Positions 7,210 through 14,891 of a DNA stretch of 64,000 bases are shown here, piece by piece. Made by a program: the position numbers and the translations under genes. The DNA is taken from the NCBI GenBank assembly GCA_035550795.1, contig DASZOL010000029.1:19414-83413 (forward strand), read 5' to 3'. Source of the stretch: DASRDR01 sp035550795 (lineage in GTDB: Bacteria; Methylomirabilota; Methylomirabilia; Rokubacteriales; DASRDR01). Each line of letters begins with the position of its first letter. Positions within the stretch are counted from its first letter, which is position 1. The notes under the pieces are model-generated. The model was not told where the DNA came from, searched no databases, and saw nothing but the letters and a program-made list of their open reading frames with translations.

Positions 7210-9995
7210 GGAAGCGTCGCACGCCCCAGGGCTTGGGCCATGAAGCGTCCGGTGTGGGACGCGGTCGCCTGGGCCGCCAGCTGCTCCGGGGTGCCCGTCG
7301 CCACTACGCGGCCACCCTCGTCGCCTCCCTCGGGCCCTAGGTCGACGATGTGGTCCGCCGTCTTGACGACGTCCAGATTGTGCTCGATGACGACCACGGT
7401 GTTCCCCTGCTCCACGAGCTGGTTCAAGACGTCCAGCAGCCGCCGGATGTCCGCGAAGTGGAGCCCGGTCGTCGGCTCGTCGAGGATGTACAGCGTGCGG
7501 CCCGTCGCCCGCCGGGAGAGCTCCGTTGACAGCTTCACGCGCTGCGCCTCGCCTCCCGAAAGCGTCGTCGCCGCCTGCCCGAGCCGGATGTAGTCGAGTC
7601 CCACGTCGTGGAGCGTCTGCAGCTTCTGTCGCACGGCGGGGACGGGCTCGAAGAAGGCGAGCGCCTCCCGCACGGTCATCTCCAGAACCTCCGCGACGTT
7701 CCGGCCCTTGTAGCGGATCTCCAGCGTCTCGCGATTGTAACGCTTGCCCTTGCACACCTCGCACGTCACGTAGACGTCGGGGAGGAAGTGCATCTCGATC
7801 TTCACCAGCCCGTCGCCCTGGCAGGCCTCGCACCGGCCGCCCTTGACGTTGAAGGAGAAGCGTCCCGGCGCGTAGCCGCGCGCCCGCGCGTCGGGGGTCC
7901 GGGCGAACAGGGACCGGATGAACGCGAAGACGCCCGTGTACGTTGCGGGATTGGAGCGCGGGGTCCGTCCGATCGGCGACTGGTCGATGCTGATGACCTT
8001 GTCGAGGTGCTGCAGTCCCTCGATGCGGTCGTGCGCGCCAGGCCGCTCCTGCGCTCGGTGGAAGACCTGCGCCAGGGCCCGGTAGAGGATGTCGTTCACG
8101 AGCGTGGACTTCCCCGAGCCGGACACGCCGGTGATGCACGCGAACGTCCCCAGCGGGATCCGCACGGGCATTCCCTTCAGGTTGTGCTCGCGGGCGCCGT
8201 GGACCGTCAGGGTCTTGCCGGTGCCGGCGCGACGGACGCGCGGCACGGGGATCGAGAGCTCGCGCGAGAGGTAGCGGCCCGTCAGCGACTTCTGATCGGC
8301 CATGATCTCCCCGGGCGTGCCGGTGGCGACGACGTAGCCGCCCAGCTCGCCGGCGCCGGGGCCGAGGTCGATCACGTGGTCGGCGGCACGGATCGTCTCC
8401 TCGTCGTGCTCCACCACCAGCACGGTGTTCCCGAGGTCACGGAGCCGGAGCAGCGTGTCGAGGAGCCGCCGGTTGTCCCGCTGGTGGAGCCCGATGGACG
8501 GCTCGTCGAGGATGTAGAGGACGCCCACAAGGCTCGACCCGATCTGCGTCGCGAGGCGGATCCGCTGCCCTTCGCCCCCGGACAGCGTCCCCGCCGACCG
8601 GTCGAGCGTGAGGTACTCGAGGCCCACGTTCGAGAGGAAGCCCAGCCGCTCGCGGATCTCCTTGAGGACCCGGCGGGCGATCGTCTGCTCCCGCTCGCCG
8701 AGCGTGAGCGTGTCGAAGAAGGTGCCGGCCTCCTTGATCGTGAGGGCGCACACCTGGTGGATCGCGCGGCCGCCCACGCGGACGGCGAGGCTCTCGGGCC
8801 GGAGGCGGCCGCCCCCGCATGCCGGGCACGGCCGCTCGGCCATGTAGCGCTCGACCTCGAGCCGGATATCCTCCGACGTCGTCTCCTTGTACCGGCGCTC
8901 CAGGCCGCCCAGCACGCCGTCGAAACCCCCGTCCTCCCCGGTGCCCCGAAGTACCAGCTCACGGATCGTCTTCGGGAGGTCCTTCCAGGGCGTGTCCAGG
9001 CTGAAGCGGCGCTTCCGGGCGAGCACGGCCAGGGTCTGCCGGAAGTAGACCGACTCCCGCCCGGCCCAGGGCGCCAGGGCCCCCTTGGCCAGGGACTTCC
9101 GGGGGTCCGGCACTACGAGCGCGGGATCCAGCTCAAGCCGCGTTCCGAGGCCGCCGCACGCCGGACAGGCCCCGTACGGGTTGTTGAAGGAGAACATCCG
9201 CGGCGAGATCTCGGGCAACGAGACGCCGCAGCGCGCGCACGCCAGGCGCTCCGAGAACACCCAGGCCTGACCGCCGTCCGGGACCTCGACGACCACCACG
9301 CCCTCGGCGAGCCGGAGGGCCGTCTCGATCGAGTCGGCGAGGCGCGCCGCGCCCGTGTCCCGGATGACCAAGCGGTCGACGACCACCTCGATGGTGTGCT
9401 TCTTGTTCTTGTCGAGCTCGATCTCCTCGGCGAGGTCCCGCACCGTCCCGTTCACCCGCACCCGCCCGAATCCCTGGCGGCGGAGGTCGAGGAGAAGCTT
9501 GCGGTACTCGCCCTTGCGCCCGCGGACGACCGGGGCGAGCACGACCACGCGCGTCCCCGCGGGCAGGGTCCGCACGCGATCGACCATCTGCTGGACGGTC
9601 TGGGCCGCGATGACCTGGCCGCACTGCGGGCAGTGGGGGGTCCCGACACGCGCGTAGAGGACCCGGAGATAATCGTAGATCTCGGTCACGGTGCCCACGG
9701 TCGAGCGGGGGTTCCGCGACGTCGTCTTCTGCTCGATCGAGATCGCGGGCGAGAGTCCCTCGATCGAGTCGACGTCGGGCTTCTCCATCTGCTCCAGGAA
9801 CTGGCGCGCGTACGCCGAGAGGCTCTCGACGTAGCGCCGCTGCCCCTCCGCATAGATCGTGTCGAACGCGAGCGAGGACTTGCCGGAGCCCGACAGCCCG
9901 GTGACGACGACCAGCCGGTCGCGGGGGATCTCGAGGTCGATGTTCTTGAGGTTGTGCTCGCGAGCCCCGCGAATGACGATGCGATCACTGGCCAT
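7206..9995 (-). CDS. uvrA: Excinuclease ABC subunit A
   Basis: 929 residues, close to the usual 940. Two ABC modules: first Walker A GLSGSGKS at 33-40, second GVSGSGKS in the C-terminal half; ABC signatures LSGGEGQRIRLA and LSGGEAQRVKLS are both present. Zinc-binding cysteine pairs are seen in HCPQCGQ, CARCG/CPACGGLG, CPACGGGRL and CEACQGDG/CEVCKGKR. It recognises DNA damage and loads UvrB in nucleotide excision repair. uvrB and uvrC are not in the window. Its stop overlaps the start of the exported-protein gene. Confidence 0.98.
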   Translation of the reverse strand: MASDRIVIRGAREHNLKNIDLEIPRDRLVVVTGLSGSGKSSLAFDTIYAEGQRRYVESLSAYARQFLEQMEKPDVDSIEGLSPAISIEQKTTSRNPRSTVGTVTEIYDYLRVLYARVGTPHCPQCGQVIAAQTVQQMVDRVRTLPAGTRVVVLAPVVRGRKGEYRKLLLDLRRQGFGRVRVNGTVRDLAEEIELDKNKKHTIEVVVDRLVIRDTGAARLADSIETALRLAEGVVVVEVPDGGQAWVFSERLACARCGVSLPEISPRMFSFNNPYGACPACGGLGTRLELDPALVVPDPRKSLAKGALAPWAGRESVYFRQTLAVLARKRRFSLDTPWKDLPKTIRELVLRGTGEDGGFDGVLGGLERRYKETTSEDIRLEVERYMAERPCPACGGGRLRPESLAVRVGGRAIHQVCALTIKEAGTFFDTLTLGEREQTIARRVLKEIRERLGFLSNVGLEYLTLDRSAGTLSGGEGQRIRLATQIGSSLVGVLYILDEPSIGLHQRDNRRLLDTLLRLRDLGNTVLVVEHDEETIRAADHVIDLGPGAGELGGYVVATGTPGEIMADQKSLTGRYLSRELSIPVPRVRRAGTGKTLTVHGAREHNLKGMPVRIPLGTFACITGVSGSGKSTLVNDILYRALAQVFHRAQERPGAHDRIEGLQHLDKVISIDQSPIGRTPRSNPATYTGVFAFIRSLFARTPDARARGYAPGRFSFNVKGGRCEACQGDGLVKIEMHFLPDVYVTCEVCKGKRYNRETLEIRYKGRNVAEVLEMTVREALAFFEPVPAVRQKLQTLHDVGLDYIRLGQAATTLSGGEAQRVKLSTELSRRATGRTLYILDEPTTGLHFADIRRLLDVLNQLVEQGNTVVVIEHNLDVVKTADHIVDLGPEGGDEGGRVVATGTPEQLAAQATASHTGRFMAQALGRATLP

Positions 9996-10073
9996 GGCGC
10001 TGACGATCCATTCTTGCCGACGCCTCGCGCGAACGCAACCGCGCGGGCCGCCGCTGACGCTCCCGGACGGTTC

Positions 10074-11972
10074 TCAGCCGGCCGACCGTGCCGCTTGCGC
10101 CACCGGGGCCGCCTCGAAGCCCGGCGGCAGCGGATCCCGAGGGAACAGGGTCCGGCGCGAGCGCAGGAGCCAGGCGACCAGGGCGTGGACCGGTGCACCC
10201 ATCGCCGTCGGCGCCGCGGCGATGACGCCTGCCCATCCCTCTACGGAGCCCCCCTGGCTCAGGGCGCCGCTGGCAAGCACCAGGAACACCGCGAGCCCCG
10301 CGGCGGCGCCCGCGGTGGCACCGCGTGCCGTCGCCCGCTCGCTCCAGCGGGCCAGCACGGCGGTGGGCGCGAGCGCGGACGCGGCGAGGCCCAGGGCCGC
10401 CACGAGAACCTCCCAGGCCCCCGCCGGAGCCACGCACGCCAGCACACCGGCCCCCACCACGAGGACGACCGCCGGGCGCCGCGCCCATCCGGCGCCCACC
10501 CGCTCCGGCAAGCCCGGAAGACTCCGGAGACTCACGAGGGCGGCCGCCGCTCCGCCCGCCGCCAGCCCGCCGAAGGCGAGCCAGACCAGCAGATGCCCCG
10601 ACGCTTGCGCACCCGGCCGGCTGGCGGGAAGGGTGTAGACCTCAGCGCCCGTGACTCCGCCCATGTAGACTTCCGGAAGCAGCCACGCCGCGTAGAGACT
10701 CCACCCCACCGTGAGCGCCGCGGCCGCTGTCACGAGCGCCGCGGCCAGCCGCGCGCCGCGCCGTGGCGACAGCCGCCCGGCGCCCCCGGCGCCCATCGAC
10801 GCTCCACCCGCCGGCAGCCCGATTGCCCCCAGCAGACCGGTCATGCCCAGGGCCAGGAGCCCGAGCCAGCCGACCGACCGCGATGGCGGCTCCAGCCACT
10901 CCGGTCCGGAGTCCGGGGCGTCAGGCACGCGCCGGCCGGGCTCGAACCGGACTCGAAGACCCCGGGGTACGACGAGCCGGTCCCCCGGATGAAGCGCGAT
11001 CTCCTCGCCGGCCTCGACCGCGCGGGCCAGCCGGCTCCCCTCCCGATGCTCGACGACGACCGATCCGGGGCCGCCGAACGCCACGCGCTGCTCGTCGGCG
11101 AATCGCAGCGTCTGGGTCGTCCCGGTGCCCCGCACGGCGCCGCCGGCTTGGGTCCAGGAACTGCCCTCGCCGAACGCGATCCGGGCTCGCGACGCCACCG
11201 CGCTCCACACCCAGGGCCACGCCGTGGTGGTGCCGAGGGCGACCACGGCGAGCGGCACGGCGAGGCCCAGGAGCGCGAGCCCTCCCCCCAGCGCGGTCAA
11301 CCGGACTCGCGACAGGTCGGGCAACAGCACCACCGCGAGGACCAAGAGCGTCACGCCGACCGTCGCGGCACGGGGCCAGCCCAGCATCCCTCCGATCTCG
11401 CGCGCGGCGGCGAACTGGGCCCAGACGAACAGACCGGCGACCAGCGCCTCGGTCGCTCCGAGGAGCGCATGGCAGCCCCGGGCTCCCGGCCAGCGCGATC
11501 TGGCCACCATCGAGGCGGTCGCCATCAGGCCGCCGGTGCGGCTCGAGGGCGAGCCCAGCAGGAGGAGCGCAATGATGGTGCCCCCGACGATCACGGCGGG
11601 CGGCCAGAGGCCCCGTGTACCGTCGGCGAGCAGCAGTGGGGGGAGGCCGAGCCATGCCGCAGGGGATCCCCAGACGACCGCGAGCGCAAGGGGGGCCAGC
11701 CACGACGTCCCGGCGGGAGCGGTGGCCGGGCGCGCGTCGCGGAAGCCTCGGCTCAGGGCGACGAGCGCGGTGACGGCGACGCCAGCCGCCACCCACCACC
11801 CGAGCGCCACGTCACCGAACCGCAGGCTCGCGAGGCGGTTCGGAGCGAGGAGGAGGCCGGCCAGCACGGCCAGCGCACCGACCGTGGCGCCGGTGGCCGC
11901 GAGGACGCGGCGGCGACACCGGAGGAAGTAGCGGCGATCGTCGCGAACGGCGTCGGCGGCCGGCCCCGTCAC
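10074..11972 (-). CDS. Polytopic membrane protein with inserted soluble domain, unknown function
   Basis: 632 residues from the GTG at 11972, chosen because it is the first good start after the upstream iclR-type stop at 12004; the frame stays open upstream inside that gene. There are many hydrophobic helices in two blocks (about residues 22-260 and 367-620), separated by a soluble stretch at about 260-367 containing HPGDRLVVPRGLRVRFEPG, which looks like a small beta domain. The first block has a faint resemblance to sodium:solute symporters, but I cannot support that assignment. It is 31 nt downstream of the IclR gene and may be its target. Confidence 0.6.
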   Translation of the reverse strand: MTGPAADAVRDDRRYFLRCRRRVLAATGATVGALAVLAGLLLAPNRLASLRFGDVALGWWVAAGVAVTALVALSRGFRDARPATAPAGTSWLAPLALAVVWGSPAAWLGLPPLLLADGTRGLWPPAVIVGGTIIALLLLGSPSSRTGGLMATASMVARSRWPGARGCHALLGATEALVAGLFVWAQFAAAREIGGMLGWPRAATVGVTLLVLAVVLLPDLSRVRLTALGGGLALLGLAVPLAVVALGTTTAWPWVWSAVASRARIAFGEGSSWTQAGGAVRGTGTTQTLRFADEQRVAFGGPGSVVVEHREGSRLARAVEAGEEIALHPGDRLVVPRGLRVRFEPGRRVPDAPDSGPEWLEPPSRSVGWLGLLALGMTGLLGAIGLPAGGASMGAGGAGRLSPRRGARLAAALVTAAAALTVGWSLYAAWLLPEVYMGGVTGAEVYTLPASRPGAQASGHLLVWLAFGGLAAGGAAAALVSLRSLPGLPERVGAGWARRPAVVLVVGAGVLACVAPAGAWEVLVAALGLAASALAPTAVLARWSERATARGATAGAAAGLAVFLVLASGALSQGGSVEGWAGVIAAAPTAMGAPVHALVAWLLRSRRTLFPRDPLPPGFEAAPVAQAARSAG

Positions 11973-12003
11973 CGACGCCCGCTCGCGGCCGATGCCACGG
12001 CAG

Positions 12004-12801
12004 TCAATCGACGTTCGCGGCGACGACGGCGAACCCGAGACGCTTGGACACGTCCCGGGCAGCAGTGCGGACTCGGGGGGCGAGCTCGGTCTCGATGCGC
12101 TCGAGCGACAGCCGGAAGGCCGGCCCCCGCACCCCGATCGCGCCCACGACACGCCGCGCATAGTCGCGAATGGGCGCTGCCAGCCCGCGGACCCCTGTCT
12201 CGAGCTCCTCGTCCTCCAGGGCCCACTCGCGCTCCGCGATGCGGGCCAGCTCCTCGGCGAGCTGCGCCGGCTCGACGAGGGTCCGGCCGGTCATCCCCGC
12301 GGGGACCGTGCGCTTCCACATCTCCTCGCGCTCCTCGCGCGAGCGGAATGCGAGCTGGGCCTTGCCGAGCGCGGCGGCGTGGGCGGGCACTCGCCGCCCG
12401 AGATGCGGGACCACCCGGACGGGCTGGGTCGTGTCCACCATGTCGACGCCGACGACCGAGGGTCCGTCCAGGACCCCGAGGTAGGCCGCCTCCCCCGTCG
12501 CCTGCGCGAGCTGTTCCAGCACGGGCCGGGCCTGGCGGACGAGGCCGAGGTGGTGCGTGAAAACGCTCGCCACCTCGAAGGTCTTCATTCCAAGGCGGTA
12601 GTTGCCGCTGTCCTTGTCCTGCTCGACGTAGCCACGCGTCTCGAGGGTGGCGAGCAGGCGGAAGACATTGTTCTTGTGGAGCTTCAGGCGGCGGGACAGC
12701 TCGGTCACGCCGAGCTCGCCCTCGTTGGCCGTGAAGGCCTCGAGGATGTCGAGCGCGCGGCTGACGGACTGGATTAGGTAGTCGGACTTGGCCTTCTTCA
12801 T
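12004..12801 (-). CDS. IclR-family transcriptional regulator
   Basis: 265 residues. The N-terminal winged helix-turn-helix (SVSRALDILEAFTANEGELGVTELSRRL, about 12-40) and the C-terminal effector-binding GAF-like domain are both complete. IclR proteins bind short palindromes as dimers or tetramers and respond to small carbon metabolites. It is followed by the membrane protein gene and preceded by a terminator, a good sigma-70-type promoter and two 9-bp palindromes overlapping that promoter, so autoregulation is likely. The effector is unknown. Confidence 0.93.
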   Translation of the reverse strand: MKKAKSDYLIQSVSRALDILEAFTANEGELGVTELSRRLKLHKNNVFRLLATLETRGYVEQDKDSGNYRLGMKTFEVASVFTHHLGLVRQARPVLEQLAQATGEAAYLGVLDGPSVVGVDMVDTTQPVRVVPHLGRRVPAHAAALGKAQLAFRSREEREEMWKRTVPAGMTGRTLVEPAQLAEELARIAEREWALEDEELETGVRGLAAPIRDYARRVVGAIGVRGPAFRLSLERIETELAPRVRTAARDVSKRLGFAVVAANVD

Positions 12802-12829
12802 CTGTGACCAAACAGGAGTCGAGCAACAA

Positions 12830-12849
12830 GGTTAAACCACGGTTATACC
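12830..12849. promoter_or_regulatory. Twin palindromic operator at the IclR gene promoter
   Basis: Two 9-bp palindromes, GGTTAAACC (12830-12838) and GGTTATACC (12841-12849), repeat with an 11-bp period, one helical turn. They sit 29 bp upstream of the IclR start and cover the -10 box and spacer of its promoter, as expected for a repressor site. Confidence 0.6.
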
Positions 12850-12858
12850 GTCCGTCAA
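12831..12858 (-). promoter_or_regulatory. Promoter of the IclR gene
   Basis: On the minus strand TTGACG (12858-12853) and TTTAAC (12836-12831) are 16 bp apart: 5/6 and 4/6 matches to the sigma-70 consensus. The start codon is 30 nt beyond the -10 box. The -35 box directly abuts the U-tract of the preceding terminator. Confidence 0.6.
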
Positions 12859-12890
12859 GAAAACGGCGCCGACAGGAAAAAGGCGCCGTC
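12859..12890 (-). terminator. Intrinsic terminator downstream of rmlB
   Basis: On the minus strand a perfect 8-bp stem (ACGGCGCC/GGCGCCGT, 12889-12882 and 12870-12863) with an 11-nt loop is followed at once by TTTTCTT. It lies 86 nt after the rmlB stop. A second perfect 7-bp hairpin without a T-tract (12938-12954) lies between. Confidence 0.75.
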
Positions 12891-12975
12891 GGCGCGTTCC
12901 GCGGCGGACGCCGCCCGTCGCGGTCCAAACGGGGTTAGCGGCGCTTGGCGCCGCGGGCGGGAAAAGGAACGACTA

Positions 12976-14076
12976 CTAGCTCCGGGCGGGTCCCCCCTGG
13001 CCTAGGCCGAGGCGCTCGCGACCGTACCTGTCGCCCAGCACGGCCCCGCACCACTCCCGGTGCTCGAGGTACCAGGCGACGGTCGCGCGAAGGCCGTCCT
13101 GGAGCGCCCAGGCCGGACGCCAGCCGAGCTCCGTCCGGAGCCGGGACGCGTCGATCGCGTAGCGGCGATCATGCCCCGGCCGGTCGGCGACGAATGTCCG
13201 AAGGTCGCCGTACCGGGCGACGCCCCGCGCGGCGAGCGCCGCGTTGCGCGCCGCGGGTCGGAGGGACTCGAGGGCCGAGCAGATGCCGTCGACGATCTCG
13301 AGGTTGGTCCGCTCATCGCCGGCGCCCACGTTGTATCGACCGCCGGGGATTCCATGCCGCAGAACCTGGAGCAGCGCCGTGCAATGGTCCTCGACGTGAA
13401 GCCAGTCCCGTACGTTGCCGCCGTCGCCGTAGAGCGGCAGCGGCCGGCCCTCCAGCGCATTGAGCGTCATGAGAGGGATCAGCTTCTCCGGGTACTGGAA
13501 GGGCCCGTAGTTGTTCGAGCAGTTCGTGACGAGCGTGGGGAGCCGGTAGGTCTCGTGATACGCCCGCACCAGGTGATCGGCGCCAGCCTTCGACGCAGCG
13601 TACGGCGAGTTGGGGGCGTAGGGGCTCGTCTCCGTGAACCGGCCCGCCGGCCCGAGGGTGCCGTACACCTCGTCGGTGGACACGTGGAGAAACCGGAAGC
13701 GACCCCGACGGGCGGGATCGAGCGCCTCCAGGTGCCGGCGCGCCGCGTCCAGCAGCTCGAACGTGCCGACCAGGTTCGTCTCGACGAACGGGCGCGGCCC
13801 GTCGATCGAGCGGTCGACATGGGTCTCGGCGGCCAGATTGACGACCGCGTCTGGTCGATGGTCGCGGAGGAGGGCCTCGACGGCCTCGCGATTCCCGATG
13901 TCGCCGCGGACGAACGTGAGCCGCGGGTTCGCAAGGACGTCGGCGAGGCTGGCCAGGTTCCCCGCGTAGGTGAGTCGATCGAGGACAACGATCCGAGTCG
14001 TGGTGGCCGTGAGCAGAAGGCGTACGAAGTTCGAACCGATGAATCCGGCGCCGCCCGCGACGAGGACGGACTCCAT
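12976..14076 (-). CDS. rmlB: dTDP-glucose 4,6-dehydratase
   Basis: 366 residues from ATG 14076, preceded by GGAGGTGAGG; an upstream frame extension is not conserved. Extended SDR fold: NAD-binding GGAGFIG at 8-14, TDEVYG motif, and the catalytic YxxxK as YAASK. It converts dTDP-glucose to dTDP-4-keto-6-deoxyglucose, the first committed step to dTDP-rhamnose. rmlA, C and D are not adjacent, so the gene stands apart from a full rhamnose operon. Other surface-sugar genes are at the right end of the window. Divergent from the PIG-L gene. Confidence 0.93.
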   Translation of the reverse strand: MESVLVAGGAGFIGSNFVRLLLTATTTRIVVLDRLTYAGNLASLADVLANPRLTFVRGDIGNREAVEALLRDHRPDAVVNLAAETHVDRSIDGPRPFVETNLVGTFELLDAARRHLEALDPARRGRFRFLHVSTDEVYGTLGPAGRFTETSPYAPNSPYAASKAGADHLVRAYHETYRLPTLVTNCSNNYGPFQYPEKLIPLMTLNALEGRPLPLYGDGGNVRDWLHVEDHCTALLQVLRHGIPGGRYNVGAGDERTNLEIVDGICSALESLRPAARNAALAARGVARYGDLRTFVADRPGHDRRYAIDASRLRTELGWRPAWALQDGLRATVAWYLEHREWCGAVLGDRYGRERLGLGQGGPARS

Positions 14077-14192
14077 CAGGCCCTCACCTCCTCTGGCCGG
14101 CCAGTGTACCGCGCGGCGGGCCCGGCCGCTCCCCCGGCAGCCGCGTGGTAGAGTGATCACGCAGCAGCATATCTCACGCACGAGGAGCGCTC

Positions 14193-14891
14193 ATGACCGA
14201 CGTCCGGCGGATCCTGGTCGTCGTGGCCCATCCCGACGACGCGGAGTTCGGCTGTGCGGGCAGCGTCGCGCGCTGGGTCGCGGACGGCAGCGACGTGTTC
14301 TACTGCCTGTTCACGAGCGGCAACCGCGGCTCCGACGACCCCGCGATGACGTCCGAGCGGCTGGCGACCGTGCGAGAGGCGGAGCAGCGGGCGGCCGCCC
14401 GGGTGCTCGGCGTCAAGGACGTCGCCTTTCTCCGCTATCCGGACGGCGAGCTCGAGGACACGCGCGAGGCCCGGCGGGACGTCGTCCGCGAGATCCGTCG
14501 GGTCCGTCCCGATCGCATCGTCACGCAGAACCCGTTCCCGAGCTTGAACCCCTACTCCGGCCACCGGGACCACCGCCACGCCGGCCGCCTCGCGCTCGAC
14601 GCCGTCTACCCCTACGCCCGGGACCGGATGCACTTCCCGGAGCTGCTGGCGGAGGGGTGGGAGCCCCACAAGGTGCGCGAGGTCTACCTCATGGGCCACG
14701 CGGAATCGGACGTCGTCATCGAGATCACGGAAACCATGGACCGGAAGCTCGAGGCGCTCAGGTGCCACGCGAGCCAGCTCCGGGACTTCGCTGGCGTCGA
14801 AGGGCGGGTCCGCGAGCGCGCGGCCGACCTCGGGAAGCCGCATGGGTACACCTACGCCGAGGCGTTCCGGAGCATCGACCTGCCGCGGTAG
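14193..14891 (+). CDS. PIG-L/LmbE-family deacetylase
   Basis: 232 residues. Zinc-site motif AHPDD at about 12-16 and the HRDHRHAG segment in the middle define the PIG-L fold, which removes N-acetyl groups from GlcNAc-type conjugates (as in mycothiol or bacillithiol synthesis and GPI anchors). The TxGxxG-like TSGNRGSDD stretch is also present. The substrate cannot be told; no thiol-biosynthesis partner is nearby. Its 3' end overlaps the start chosen for the M28 peptidase by 50 nt. RBS GAGGAGC precedes the ATG. Confidence 0.9.
   Translation: MTDVRRILVVVAHPDDAEFGCAGSVARWVADGSDVFYCLFTSGNRGSDDPAMTSERLATVREAEQRAAARVLGVKDVAFLRYPDGELEDTREARRDVVREIRRVRPDRIVTQNPFPSLNPYSGHRDHRHAGRLALDAVYPYARDRMHFPELLAEGWEPHKVREVYLMGHAESDVVIEITETMDRKLEALRCHASQLRDFAGVEGRVRERAADLGKPHGYTYAEAFRSIDLPR

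Noticed and set aside
10925..10960. A tRNA T-arm-like stretch (GGTTCGAGCCCGG on the minus strand)
   Set aside because: It lies in the coding frame of the membrane protein and no acceptor, D or anticodon arms can be folded around it.
4480..12560. Very long open frames on the plus strand opposite EF-G and uvrA
   Set aside because: They are antisense images of GC-rich codons; the products are Arg/Gly/Pro/His-rich with no family resemblance, while the opposite strand encodes clear proteins.
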